From: Conoideocrella luteorostrata
Lineage: Eukaryota > Ascomycota > Sordariomycetes > Hypocreales > Clavicipitaceae
NCBI GenBank assembly: GCA_032433595.1
Contig: JASWJB010000101.1
Coordinates: forward strand, 62,001 to 126,000
Reading direction: 5' to 3'
DNA: 64,000 bases
Below are positions 32,725 through 44,299 of this stretch, in pieces. How positions within the stretch are numbered: position 1 is the first letter of the stretch; every line of letters begins with the position of its first letter. Position numbers and translations under genes: made by a program. The notes under the pieces were generated by a model. That model was not told where the DNA came from, made no database searches, and saw only the letters and a program-made list of their open reading frames with translations.

Positions 32725-32958
32725 CGACCGACTAAAAGATGAAGAGACTTGAAAAGTGATAAATTGTGACCCTCCTTGTACACTTCTGAAGATTTCTGCA
32801 AACTTCCTACATATAATCCTTCAGCAGCCGGTGCATTTGTTGAATTCAGTGGCCATAGGCCTCCATTTCTAGATATCATGTCACCCACTTCTACCGTCTC
32901 GCAACCTTTGCTATTTACGGCCTCGGAAATTTCCGAAAGAGCCACTGTAATTTCAACA
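32725..32958 (-). mobile_element. Truncated LTR-like repeat, family C copy 4
   Basis: Matches 50,455-50,675: CTTCAGCAGCCGG, TTGAATTCAGTGGCC.TAGGCC, ATTTCCGAA..AGCCACT and a terminal TCAACA. The other end abuts repeat R copy 2, so it was probably cut off there. A 77-codon plus-strand frame through it is not a gene. Confidence 0.5.
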
Positions 32959-33378
32959 CAACTGATAGCCCCGATTTTATCAGCACATGACTTTGCATAC
33001 CGACAATAAATGCAGGCAGACAGTGTGGAGCGGTGGGTCGTGAACGGATTCGCCCGAATTTTTATTTGATAAATGGCTCATAGTGTAAGTACATATCACT
33101 TTAATCTATTGGCTGGTTGGGGACGTTGTACTTACGTCTAAATCTAAGAACACGAATTTATACTTTCTTATTTAATATCGCTGATGAAAAAAAAAAATCG
33201 TTCCATTTCTGGCTAAGCTCCAATTATAAATACGCTCTCCGCACACATACTCCAAGTGCCTAAAAAAGTAAAGACATCTCTCCCTCCCCCACACCACCCC
33301 GCTACCAAAAGAAGATTGAATTTTCAAGTTTGTTTATGGAATGGCTAAAAATATCCTTCATTTCATCCGTCTCTCAAA

Positions 33379-34911
33379 ATGCATCCTTTCACTCTCGTTT
33401 TAATACTTCTTGTATGCCTCGTCCTTAACGAGGCATACTTGATCCAAATCTTTCAAGAGCCCAAGCGAAATAATCGCCTTGAGAGTGCGACAAACAACCG
33501 CATCAAAAGGATACAAGACGATAATATCCACATCGCAGTTAATTATGATATCCCTTTCAGTGGGTTAAGCAAATATAGCATAAAGCTTTTACACCAGCCT
33601 AACCCGGTTCAAAAAGTGATTACTCATAAGTTTAATCAAGACAAGAATTATACATTACCAGATGCCCAAAAATATAATACAGACACACGTGGTATAAACA
33701 AATATATAATGCATTATATTTAAACTTACTAACTTTGAACAGGGTATAATACTCTAAGTTCAAGGGGACTTTCTGGTGTAAAAGAGCTCTATAATAAATG
33801 TCTCCGGCGCCGACCTCGCCCCCCATACTGTCGAATACCCGAGGGACGAGCAACATCACCACAATGGCCGCATATGCGGGCCGGTGTCTATACGCCAAGT
33901 CAAGTTATGGGGCCCAACGGTGAAATAATAAATGTCCCTCCAATTTCACCTCCAAGAGACCGTGGTCAACCGTCAAGAGACCGTGGTCAACCGTCAAGAG
34001 ACCATGGTCAACCGTCGAGATACCGTGATCAACTGTCTATGGAACGCGGTCAAACGTCCAGAGATCGCGGTCAAACAACCAGAGATCGCGGTCAGACATC
34101 CAGGGATCGCGGTCAGATATTCAGTGATGACGATCAATTATCTAGAGATCGCAGTCAAACATCCAGAGATCGCGGTCAAACATCTAGATATCGCGGTCAA
34201 ACATCCAGAGATCGCGGTCAGATATCCAGAGATCGCGGTCAGATATCCAGTGATGACGATCAATTATCTAGAGATCGCAGTCAAACATCCAGAGATCGCG
34301 GTCAAACATCTAGATATCGTGGTCAAACATCCAGAGATCGCAGTGAGACATCCAGTGATGACGATCCACTATTTAGAGATCATGAGCAACCAGAAAGAGA
34401 CTCTTCTCCAAGCAACATCAAAGACAGGCTTTTCAAACGCTGCGAAAAAAAGTGTATTAAGTATGCAAAAAAATTCGCGGTGAAATGCATGGAAAGGTGT
34501 ATAGAGCGGATTGAAGGAGGCAACCTATCATCAGAAGATGGTGGGCAGCCGCCGAGAGACTCCCCCCGGGGTAACAACAGGAAGAGCTTCTTAAAACGCT
34601 GCGAAGACAAGTGCGTTGACTATGTAGCGAAGTCTACGCTTGGATGCGTGGCTAGGTGTATAGAGCGATATAAAGCAGACGAGCAATTATCAGGAGATCG
34701 TCGATTAACAAGAGGCCGCAATGGACAGCCTTTAGAGGACCCTGAACAAGATGGTCAAACAGCAATTGACCGTAACAGGCAGGTTCAGGGACCCCCTGGC
34801 CAAGCATTAAGAGATGAATCTCTTGACGAAAATAATGACGGGGTTGTACAACGCTGTTTCAGACTTTGTCAAACTATTGGGAGGTGTTTCTACCGTTGCT
34901 TAGGCAATTAG
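33379..34911 (+). CDS. Secreted repeat protein with RDRGQ repeats and CxxxC modules, 493 aa
   Basis: Exon 1 is 33379-33691 and exon 2 is 33743-34911; the 51-bp intron has a TTACTAAC branch and AACAG acceptor. Residues 1-19 are a signal peptide. Residues ~20-150 are low in Cys, followed by a Pro/Arg-rich link. Residues ~176-313 are an 8-residue repeat (SRDRGQT and variants) in which a 42-residue block beginning SDDDQLSRDR appears twice almost unchanged. After that come three Cys modules with paired C-x3-C: RCEKKC...KCMERC, RCEDKC...GCVARC and RCFRLC...RCFYRC. I know of no named family with this architecture. Likely secreted and effector-like (inference). Two separate genes are less likely, because the intron joins both frames in phase. 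Confidence 0.8.
33949..34372 (+). repeat. In-frame 24-bp tandem repeat within the secreted repeat-protein gene
   Basis: About 17 units of TCAAACATCCAGAGATCGCGG type encode S-R-D-R-G-Q-T variants. A ~126-bp higher-order unit starting GATGACGATCAATTATCTAG occurs at 34,126 and 34,252 with very few differences, so it was duplicated recently. Confidence 0.85.
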
Positions 34912-35814
34912 TCTGCTAAAAGAGAGCCCTCGCCTCGCTTCTTCAGAGAAAAGCGGCGCGAGCTTCATCCTGGCTGGCGGCGTGGCGACCAATACAGAGC
35001 GCCGGCGCGGGATCTGTATTACCGAAAGGACTTTCTCATAGGATTGTGTGTGCCGGATGGAAACTGCACCTTGAATATTGGCTGGGTGCAAAGTGCACCT
35101 CAGCCACTGTGGAAAAAAACGATATTGCTAGGGTCATCGCAGGAGACGAATATTGGGAACGGGTTAGTGAACATGATGGCGATGAAGCGCCATTGCGTCG
35201 GGGCATGGTAGGAAACGCACAGAAAGACTTGCCAAAGTTGAATGTGGAGGAGCACTGTGTTGCTGGTGTTGATGATTTTCCTACCTACCGCTAAACATGC
35301 GACAACTTCGGAGCGATATGACTATTTTGGCGACCTCGGTTTATACCATGTCACTATATGAGTAGCTACGACCTTCTGATATAGTGGAAATGTGTTGTCC
35401 TTGATTTCTATCTATTGAGAGGGGAATTTGACTGGTAGGTATCTCCCTCTAGGATGCTTCTTCCGGATTCATCTATTCTATTGCTTCCGTCGATATTGTA
35501 CGCTTCCGACATACTTGTACGCTTCCGGCAGCATCGTACGTTTTCAGCATTCCCTCTGATGTTGTTGAATTCCGCGGGTTTCTACGTGATTCCGGTTGAC
35601 ACATCATCTAGAATTGGATTTGCAGAGACCTCCCGTGGTCTATTTATAAATGACCTATTTTGTTTGTAATGAAATGCTTGAACCGGTTTTTACATGATCT
35701 AATTTGCATGACAAGACTTGCATGATAAGACCTGCATGACCTGGTTTGCATGTCCTGTTTTTGCGCGACCTAGTTTGCGCGACCCGGTTTGCATCATCAG
35801 CTGACGGAATTCGA
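34912..35814. other. No supported gene; GC-rich block and 15-bp microsatellite
   Basis: 34,930-35,300 is GC-rich with an 82-codon plus frame (35,046-35,294) and no recognised domain. 35,690-35,800 is a run of about eight units of GACCTGGTTTGCAT, just beyond the stop of the F-box gene. Confidence 0.4.
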
Positions 35815-36951
35815 CTATTTGGTAATGTCATCTCTCCAGTTTTCTCCAAATACTTCTTCCCAAATTTTAGCTATTTCGTCGGCGACCTCGGAGCTGACAT
35901 CCGTCCATTGCACCCCGCTCGCAGAGGCATCATCATCATGACTGGCAAGATCAACAATGTCGAAGCGGTGGCCGGCCCAAACACCTCTATAGATTGTGCC
36001 TGGTTTCGCCTTGCCCTCCCTGTCGTGAGAGGTCCAGCCAATGCGAGAGAGTATCACTTCGCCAAAACCAATGTGCTCAATGTAAGGTCCGTGGATGAAT
36101 TCAGGACGCAGCGCAATGGCTTCAGAGCGAACGAATTCTGTCGTCGTCAAGTTCCGAAGAATCCACGGTCGGTCCTCTGGAACGTAGGTAGTTGAATCGA
36201 TTGCCCATCCCGGCGACACAGCTTGGAAAGCACAATCATCAAGTATACCTTTCCGACAAAAGTATCCCAATAGTTTAATATATTCTGATCTCAGATCTAC
36301 GTCTGTTTTTACCTCTTCGGCAACCTCCTCCATGGTGAAATCATACGGTGTAAAGGGGTGTTCCAGCATGTCAGCTTCGCCACCCCAGTCAAAATCCGCG
36401 TCAACTGTAACCATATCCCCGAACTTGCATCGCTGCAAGTGTTGTATTTCCGCATCTGAAAATATCCCTGGGGGATAGTCGTGGGGCTCTGTATACTCCC
36501 CGAAGCAAACGATGTTTTGGTTTGATAGCTGGCCGTAAAATGAGCGATAGTATTGCTCTAGATTTTCCTCTGCGATGCGCCAAAGATGGCGATTTGCCAT
36601 TCCCAGACTAAGCACATCTTGGATGAATTCAAGTTCGTCAAATATATAGCAAAGTAATTCGACCGGTAAGCTCAACAAGTCCACGGTTCCATTTCCGACG
36701 CAAGGACCTTTTGTCTTTTCCGACCACGTTGAACTTTGAATGCTTGTGCTTCGAGCTTGATGCTTTGCTGCTGAATTAGGTGACGCAAGCCGGGAATTTG
36801 CTTCGCGGGACGCTCTCTTGAGACGTCGAGGCACGACCAAGGCATTTACGAGATTTCGGGCGGAACCGTCGAAAAGTATTTCGGTCATAAGACCGCACAT
36901 TTGGATCATCTGTCCAGCCCTAGGGGCGGCAATGTCGAATGTTTGACCCAT
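35815..36951 (-). CDS. F-box domain protein
   Basis: The minus-strand frame is open for 405 codons from 37,032. I prefer the ATG at 36,951 (MGQTFDIAAPRAGQ), giving 378 aa, because the 27 residues upstream look non-coding; the longer start cannot be excluded. An F-box lies at about residues 87-130 (VDLLSLPVELLCYIFDELEFI...). The C-terminal ~230 residues are acidic with Trp/Tyr-rich blocks, as in many fungal F-box proteins of unknown target. Family role: substrate adaptor of SCF (Skp1-cullin-F-box) ubiquitin ligases. No intron is needed. A short tandem repeat lies right after the stop. Confidence 0.75.
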   Translation of the reverse strand: MGQTFDIAAPRAGQMIQMCGLMTEILFDGSARNLVNALVVPRRLKRASREANSRLASPNSAAKHQARSTSIQSSTWSEKTKGPCVGNGTVDLLSLPVELLCYIFDELEFIQDVLSLGMANRHLWRIAEENLEQYYRSFYGQLSNQNIVCFGEYTEPHDYPPGIFSDAEIQHLQRCKFGDMVTVDADFDWGGEADMLEHPFTPYDFTMEEVAEEVKTDVDLRSEYIKLLGYFCRKGILDDCAFQAVSPGWAIDSTTYVPEDRPWILRNLTTTEFVRSEAIALRPEFIHGPYIEHIGFGEVILSRIGWTSHDREGKAKPGTIYRGVWAGHRFDIVDLASHDDDASASGVQWTDVSSEVADEIAKIWEEVFGENWRDDITK

Positions 36952-37954
36952 CGGGCGGGATTCTACGTGATGGCAAGAAGGCAGAGCCAATGCTACTTGG
37001 GTAGCCTGATATTTGTAGAAGATGGATGGCACACGCTTTGCTGGTTTTTGCGTTCAGGATCAAGTGCGTGGATGCGCCTTGCAACTTGGTTTGCAAGTGC
37101 AGGATAGTGGGTCTTGGGCCAGGCAGGTGAAAACACAAAATCGCGTATTGTGTACTAGCGCGACGCACAGAACAAAGAACCTTTCTCTTCAAGACGTGAC
37201 TTCCCACATATCAAATAAGAATTAGGGTTTTCACAAGAGACGGGGGATTCGGAAATGTACGAATGAATAGGAATAGCCTGCATTTTCAATTCACGAATTA
37301 TGTCATGAAACAATCTCTTCTCCCAGAGATGAAATGATTCACTGCATCGCATCATTGGGGCATCCAGCACCGACTTGATCCAGCGGTGAGCTGTTTTGAA
37401 TGCAATGATGACAATCTAGCTACCAGCCTAGACTACAATGAAAGAAGGAAGAAAAGAACACAGAGGATAACAGGGATTCAGCATTATTCAACGAGATGTT
37501 GAGGTAGAGGTTCACTGTTGAGTCGGGACCCGGAATTTTTCAAGCGTCCGGTGCAGGAAGATCAGTGCCGTAAATAGCTAGAGAGTAAAGAAGACTCCGA
37601 GTTCACGAGGAATTTGGAGGCCTCACAGGCAGGAAGAAGAGGCATAAATTGAAGCATTCCGACGGGTCTGTCAGAGGAGGAAGTTATCACTTTACAAGTC
37701 ATCACAGTCATCTATTAAATTGAATCCTTCTGCTTCTGCCGATTTCCATTGTCTTACATGCTCATGAAGGCATCTGTCTGCCAAGGGCTGAAAAGAAGAC
37801 CCGTTTGGCTCGCTCTGGGTATTCGGTGGGAGGTCGCTCACGTGAAAGTGAGGCTATGACTCATGCACAAGCAGTAACAGCTGTCTGGCCATGGTGAAAT
37901 AATACTCCAGCACCAAAAAGCTTGCAGCTTCTTTCAGGTAGTAAGTAGTATTGT
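36952..37954. other. No supported gene
   Basis: Only short frames occur here. The first 80 bp may be the 5' leader or alternative N-terminus of the F-box gene. GTGCGTGGATGCGCCTTGCA near 37,060 resembles neighbouring low-complexity sequence. Confidence 0.35.
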
Positions 37955-39190
37955 TCACAACAGGGTAGTCAAGTATGATTGGTGACGGAATTTATCAACG
38001 ACGACCGATTCTATAGAGGGCACAATCCCATCATCCGGATGGGGTTGAACAATCTCAACCGGCTCATCATAATCGAGAAGCTTGATATTCCCTTCTTTTC
38101 GATACGCGAACTCGCTTGAATGCTCCAACTGGTTCTTCAGCCAGCCCTTGAAGCAGGCCGGGCGCGAACGGTGTGGTTCGGGGACCCAACGCAAAAGCTC
38201 GTTGGGGCATGGGCCGCAATATCGGTATCGCGGACTGATTGGGCGTGTGGTGTTTTGCCGTTTGTAGCGGCAGCCTCGCCGGCTAAAAACCGCAGAATGA
38301 TCAAAGTCGACCAGCAGAGCCCGAGGATTCATCTCCGCATCTTCCAGTAAAATATCTCTAGGGGCAAAGTCCCCGTGTCGCACCCCGCAAAAAGAAACCC
38401 TGCATTCAACTTCCATGGCTCTGGCGAGTATCAAGAGGCGCTGTTGAGGAGAAAAGCGCTTCAGCTGTTGTTGACTGTTAATGAGGGACTGCAGGCTGCT
38501 CCCCGAAACCCATTCCATCAGTATCATCCGCACGGGTCGAGGTCCCTGCGAGCATGGCAGAGCTAAATTAAATGACCACGATCCATGGTACTTGGGCACG
38601 AGAAGGCCATCAACTGCTGCTGCGCCGAGTTCTTCGTAGGCAGCGGCCTCTCGGCTGTAGTGCTGATCAGCCAGCCATGTGACATCTATGGGTGTATTAA
38701 ATTCGTGGTCAGCGTATCAGTAGTACAGGGGATCGTATATCTTGGCCACGAGCATTTTGCCCTCGTCTTGCTCAAGATAGCAGCGCGCTATTTGGGGGCC
38801 TCGACCATCTTGGCAAGCAATCTCGTCGGCGATGTGAAGTAAATGTTCATCTGGGTCAGCGGCGGGTGGTGTGCCGACGGGCGGGTTTTGCAGGCACCAC
38901 GCTGTCTGAGTCGTCTCCCTCAGAAGTTTCGGATGGGACTCCTGGCGGTCGGCACCTTAAAAATAGCCCGTGGGCCCGAAGGGCGGAGGAGGGGTATGGC
39001 GCCGAATGTAGAGGGATAAGCCAGCCCGGTATGGGAATTGCGGTCGGGAAGAGTCCGTGAGAGGCTGCCAGCGAAAGAAGGGATCGCCTGCGTTGCGACC
39101 GACGCCGACCATGTTGAAATTGTTGGCGTTTGGGATGAAGTTGATGATGTCTGGTCCGTGGGTTGTGCGGGCCGTCTTGCCAACAACATG
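37955..39190 (-). pseudogene. Kinase-like protein gene with two in-frame stops
   Basis: One minus-strand frame can be followed for ~410 codons, interrupted only by TAA (38,957-38,959) and TGA (38,717-38,719). Before the first stop: GPDIINFIPNANNF and GDPFFRWQPL. Between the stops: TAWCLQNPP, GRGPQIARCYL and VAKIYDPLYY. After the second: DVTWLADQHYSREAAAYEEL, ILMEWVSGSSL, the catalytic-loop-like RHGDFAPRDILLED and LVDFDHSAVF. HGD...D and the following DFD are characteristic of fungal kinase/APH-fold proteins. The 5' end is unknown; a possible acceptor (CAG) lies at 39,191. Because only two stops break an otherwise clean frame, inactivation looks recent, or a sequencing error is possible. Confidence 0.75.
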
Positions 39191-40961
39191 CTGATACAGT
39201 CAGTGCACACAGTGCTAGCTGCGGGGGCGAGGCGCCGGCTAGGTTCTAAACCAACCAAGCAGAAACGAAGCGAACGACGGACGAAAAGCCTGCGAAAGCT
39301 CACGACGAAGAATAAACGACGGTTAGGAAGCTTCTGTTTCCGCTGGATAAAGACGAAAGGATGATGATCGGAACGCCAGCAAGAGACCCAAAACGACTCT
39401 ACAGTGGCATTCTTGGGGCTTACAGTGAGGCTATCGATCAGCTCTAGTGGATAGTTGGATTTCTCATCAGGTAGACTTGGTGCACAATACATTCGTATCC
39501 ACCGTAGACCAATTTTTCTTGAAGGGTTGTAAATTATTGCTTCCTGTTGCTGTTTCAACAGATTGTAGGTTAATGAGACGCTTGCACACCATCATGACAA
39601 GGAAATGACGGCATGTTATTCCTTGTCTAAGGCGGCATGATTATCTACTCCGTACAAGGTCAGGTAACTATTTACACCCCATGACCATGCAAAAAAAAAT
39701 AAAAAATCACGCGCTCATTGAGCCACTTACCACAACCTGGATATGCAGTCCCTGTTCTCATGAACGTTTTTCTTTCCCCAAATCGCTGCAATCATATGCG
39801 AGCGATATTGCCATGGTTTTCGGGTGTTTGTCACTGATCTCGTCTCTAAACCACCCACACCCACACCGTGTTGAAACAAATCTTCTTACGCCACAACCTC
39901 TCAACTCTGCTATTTGTTCTGACAGGCAACGGATTTCGCTCATATTGAGTATCAAAAAGGGCCTCTGCCAGATATCAATTTTTACCAAGAATTGTCAGAC
40001 TATCTGTTCTCGAATGTCACAGGAAAACATGAGCCTATATGAGGGCCATAACTTCACATGAAAAATGGCCTCTGGCCACGCCATTTTTTGTGTGACATCG
40101 GACCACTTGTCTTCGTTTGTTGTTGGCCTTCAAGTCATCGACACTAGTCCAGCAAATACGTTGGAACTGAGTCACACGGGCAAAAAGCCAATACACATGA
40201 AATTTACAAGAAAGGTGACGCTCATCCAAAGATCGAAATTTATCAAGGCCTCAAGAATGCGCTTCCAGATACTGGAATTCTATGTTGATAGGTCAATGAT
40301 GACAAATCGTTTTCCATATTTTGTAAAACGACCCAAATGTTTCGTGAACAGAAGATGATCAGCAGTGTTGTTGCGTTGTGTGCCTTCATGTGTAAGTGGA
40401 AGAAAGTTTGTTTAGAGGAGATAATGAGGAGAGTCTAGCTACGAAAGACTAATGCTGTTCACAAAAGGCACAGATCCCTCAGGCTTTATTAAAGTTCTGA
40501 CAGGCTAATCTAATCGACTGGGGCTTACAGTGTCTGCTGATTAGCAGATACGACACCAAGTCCACCTTGCATCTTGGGGCATATATTGCGTCATGAGGCC
40601 ATTACCCCCGCAGAACAGGCGGCTCTGCTGGCGATGGTCTCTGTCCAGACAATGGGGATCACGTGCTGGCGATTTCGTGCACTGCGACTGTAGCTGCCCT
40701 GACGGGGAGACCAATCACAGAGTGTGCGTATGATGTCGCATCTACTGTAGCACTCAGCGTGGCACAGGTGACATTACTTGACTTCCCCGTTCGAGGCTCA
40801 TACTCCAACACGCCGTGGTATCCGACGTTCCTGGGAGGGATTTCCAGCACAAGGGTGTATATTGTAAGCTCATTCATTCTGCCGAGTGCGTTTCGGAAAG
40901 ATGTATACTGAGTCGCAATAATCAGGAGTAAGCAAGCCCATCATGTCAAACAAGATCAGTC
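39191..40961. other. No supported gene
   Basis: 39,191-39,560 may hold the missing 5' exon of the kinase-like pseudogene. A plus frame (40,663-40,911) and its mirror have no recognised domain. The rest is unremarkable. Confidence 0.35.
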
Positions 40962-41021
40962 ATGCCCAGAATTGAAGAGCTGCGATTGAAGTAGAACCGG
41001 AAGAACGAGATAAAGATTGAG

Positions 41022-41252
41022 ATGCAGCGCTTGCAAGAGGGCATGCGCAACATCAGAGACAAGATGACATCCAAGATGGAAATGCAAATATCGTCATCAT
41101 CGAATGCCGCCAAGGCAAGACGTAAAAACGCTGAACAGTCAACGCTGGAACTCCAAGACGAATTGGATGCGCTCGACATCCTTGTTGACAAGCTGAGTAA
41201 CGAGCAGGCCCAGCTCGAGACTGGAATTGTAGAACTCGAGGGATGGGGTTAA
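41022..41252 (+). CDS. Small coiled-coil hypothetical protein, 76 aa
   Basis: An open frame rich in Gln/Glu/Lys/Leu with heptad-like spacing (LQEGMRNIRDKM, then LELQDELDALDILVDKLSNEQAQL) suggests a helical coiled coil. The same frame extends upstream to an ATG at 40,962, but a TAG at 40,992 interrupts it. It may therefore be the 3' remnant of a longer gene. Family not recognised. Confidence 0.3.
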   Translation: MQRLQEGMRNIRDKMTSKMEMQISSSSNAAKARRKNAEQSTLELQDELDALDILVDKLSNEQAQLETGIVELEGWG

Positions 41253-41707
41253 GTTGCAGTCTTCCTTTTCCATATAAAGGACAACCACCCGACTGAGATT
41301 GTAGAACTCGAGGGCTGTGGTCAAGTTGCAATCTTCCTTCTCCATATAAACGACAATCCGACCGAGACAGCAGCTACACCAAAGGCAACGACGATGCTGG
41401 CGTTTGGGCTTGCGCATGGTATTCTGGCCATGGGGCCGAGCAGGATGAGCAGCGTTGATTGTTTCTTTGGGGACCTTGCTGTTGCATCCACCACCATGGC
41501 AAGGTCTTTGCTGTAATCGCTTTCGTCTTGTTCCTTCATGTCGGCAACCAGCCTCCGTAGGGGATCTTCCTCTATAAAGGCTGCAATCAATTTCTTTGTC
41601 GCCTCGCTGTCCCCGTGGTTTAAATATCGATACGCAAACCAATCCATGTCTGTCCAGCTTTCCAAAGCATTGGCGATGAGTGGCCCTGCATGCGTTGTCC
41701 GTTGTGC

Positions 41708-42947
41708 CTATTCACGAGAAAGCATCTGATTACTAAACACGTCCATCTCTCGGCTTTCAAGTATGGAGAGAAACCCGTTCAAGGCCCTACTGAGAAAGAG
41801 CTGCCACGTATTATGTCCCGCCAATGCCACCGTAGACCTGCCAGTCAGCCAGAGCGGCGGCACAAAAAACTGGACGGGAACCACGCGGCTCCATTCCCAG
41901 TCCAGGACACCGACGATGCGCTTTTTCTCATCCACCATCAGGTTCGAGGGATGCAGGTCACCGTGGACCAGGACGAATGGTCCGCTGTCCAGCTCTGCAT
42001 CTATCCATTGTTTGGCATGACGGTAAAAAAGGTGCTGGTGGTACACGGCATCGCGCCCCATGCCAACTTGCACGGCATTTCGACTTTTAAAAAACGCGCT
42101 GTAGCCAACATCCAGCAACATGTTTACATACGAATTGGCTGACCGTAAATAGCCATGCTCATCGTGATAGGTGGCTTGAATGGCAAAAGGATCCAAGCCT
42201 TCCAATTGCTGCATATTCATGTCGATTGAGACCGTCTTCTGGCCGACGTGAAATCCGTTCGAGGCGTCCTGCTCCAGTCTTCCAATACAAGGAAACTCTT
42301 GCCGTCGAAGTTGAATGTAAATGTCGGCTAATGATGTGTAGAGTGCTTCTTTTTCTTGCGTCGTAAATCGCTCCATCTGCGCAGTGGAGAGCGTGGTACC
42401 GTCGAGGTAGTTGATGATGATGAATGTCGATAAAGGGTCGGTGGTGATCTCGTCATCCACGCGATAAGCAAGAACTTTCGGGACAGGTATAGTTATATTC
42501 TTTATGAGGTAGCTGGGGCGTCTTTGCAAGTAAGGAGTCGTTCGCAGTCCGGGTAACGCACGGTACATGTCGGAAGTGAGACGATGGGAGACTGGTGGTT
42601 TTAAAAACTACGTGCGAAGGATATCGTGATACCTACCGCATTGTAGCCAGCTCGCATTTGATCTTGCGACTGGGGCATTGCGCGAGGCAGGGCCTCAGGG
42701 GAATACGCAGGACGCATTTCTCCAGGTCGGAGAACTGGATGAAGAAGCAGAGATTGTAACTTCCCTGCGCGACATAGTCACCCGCAGCGGGCGACGGGAA
42801 GAAGAAAGCAGAAGCTTTGTTGCAGCTGGATGAGGCAAGTTGGAGGATTTCATTCTCGCGATTTCGTATGTCTTGGACAAATCTGTCACGTTGCTGATGC
42901 ACTCGATGCTCTACTATGGCGTTGTTGAAGTGCGATGACGCAACCAT
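41708..42947 (-). CDS. APH-family phosphotransferase/kinase-like protein, apparently truncated
   Basis: Exon 1 is 42947-42637 and exon 2 is 42512-41708; the 124-bp intron has a GTAGGT donor and CCCCAG acceptor. The product is 371 aa. N-lobe: AGDYVAQGSYNLCFFIQF (nucleotide-loop-like) and VLRIPL. Middle: FIIINYLDGTTL. Catalytic loop: LVHGDLHPSN. Metal-binding segment: GVLDWEWS. These are the hallmark blocks of the aminoglycoside phosphotransferase superfamily; substrate unknown. The TAG ending exon 2 (41,708-41,710) is followed in the same frame by ~110 more codons (to 41,321) that look like the family's C-terminal helices plus a hydrophobic tail. Hence either the protein is truncated by a recent stop or the stop is bypassed. 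An upstream ATG at 43,049 would add 34 poorly coding residues. Confidence 0.75.
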
Positions 42948-44299
42948 GACTTGGGTGCCGCTTGGCAGGAGCTCAAAGGAGGCTGGTGATGGAAGATGGT
43001 CGCCAATGGCGGGGCCCAAAAATGTGGGCACATGGGTAATACGTCGCACGGTGCTCTAGGGCGACGACGCCATCCAGACGACGGGTTCAGCAGTCGTGGG
43101 TAAGCGGGCTGTGGAGTGGATACCGGATCGCCAAGCACAATGGAAGCCTTGTTCGACCGACTGGTGGCATTGTCGGAAGCGACAGTATGACAGTGAATTA
43201 AAGGAGAAGATATTATTTTGCGCAACAGTAGCTCCTGTATAAATATGAACATAAGACGAAGAAGTACTTAGAAGTACATTTCAAGCCTCTAAATTTACTT
43301 ACAAAATTAGGTATTCATAAGTAATGAGAGACGCGCAGACCATCTGCACAGTGCAGGTGGCAATGAAGCTACCTTCCCGCTGCTCTTTGGCTTAATGTCC
43401 CGCGCACATGAAATAAAGTTTGTTTCTTATTAAATTCAAATACTGAATTGTTCGTCATTGTTTTCCCTTGACTGTCAGATGCGTTAGTCTGCGGTATTAG
43501 GCGACACAAGTTACAATGTTACACTGAGATATACAGTAGAAACAGAGCAAGTGTAACGTTTTAATTGGCGCTCAATTATAAGCCACATCTGGACATGATC
43601 AACTCATACCCAAACATTGTGCACTTTCGTTCCACGCTAACTCACTTTGGTAGTTCATAAACGGCTGGAGAATGCTATTCTGGTTAGGGACTTTTGTCGA
43701 ATAATGCAGTTGAACCATGATTTCTAGAGCTTAAGTTCGGCCGTGCGTACACACCGGGTGGGATGATCAAAAGGCCCTGTACGGAGTAATTAAGTGGAGG
43801 ATCTGAAAATTTTGAAGCATGTTGCGTCGAACTAGTTTATATCAAGACTGGGGCCTTTTTGGCGATTGGATACCCACACGGCTGCAATATTTTATGCGAA
43901 CCCCAAACGTTTAGCACATCCCGTCGAAACAAATTTACTACTCAATCACTAGAGCAACAAAACGTTTGTGCCAAATGCGCTCTCTTCAGCGGCTGCTGCA
44001 ATCAGGGCTTCTGTTCAACGCAGCACATCTGCCCCGAAACCTGAGTCAAGTAGAAATAAGGTTTGGCCGTGCTTTAGTATCCCGCTCGGGTTTATCCAAA
44101 GATGGGTCCTAAGACGAAATGGGGCTCATCGACGTGTTGGTGAAAAGTATACAATCCTATTATATATGAGACGTACTGCATCAGCAAATGTGATTTAGAA
44201 AATTATGTGTGGATACATTATAAATTTTTAAGAGCAACAAAACGTTAAACATTACTATCTTATTCATTTTCCTAAAAGTATTTCCGGTTATCACACAAC
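42948..44299. other. No supported gene
   Basis: AT-rich with short frames only. A 61-codon frame at 43,859-44,041 has a Cys-rich end (CAKCALFSGCC) but no signal peptide. A TACGGAGTA site lies at about 43,779. Confidence 0.35.

Noticed and set aside
32776..33009. 77-codon plus-strand frame
   Set aside because: It lies almost wholly within the truncated family C repeat that recurs at 50.5 kb without an open frame.
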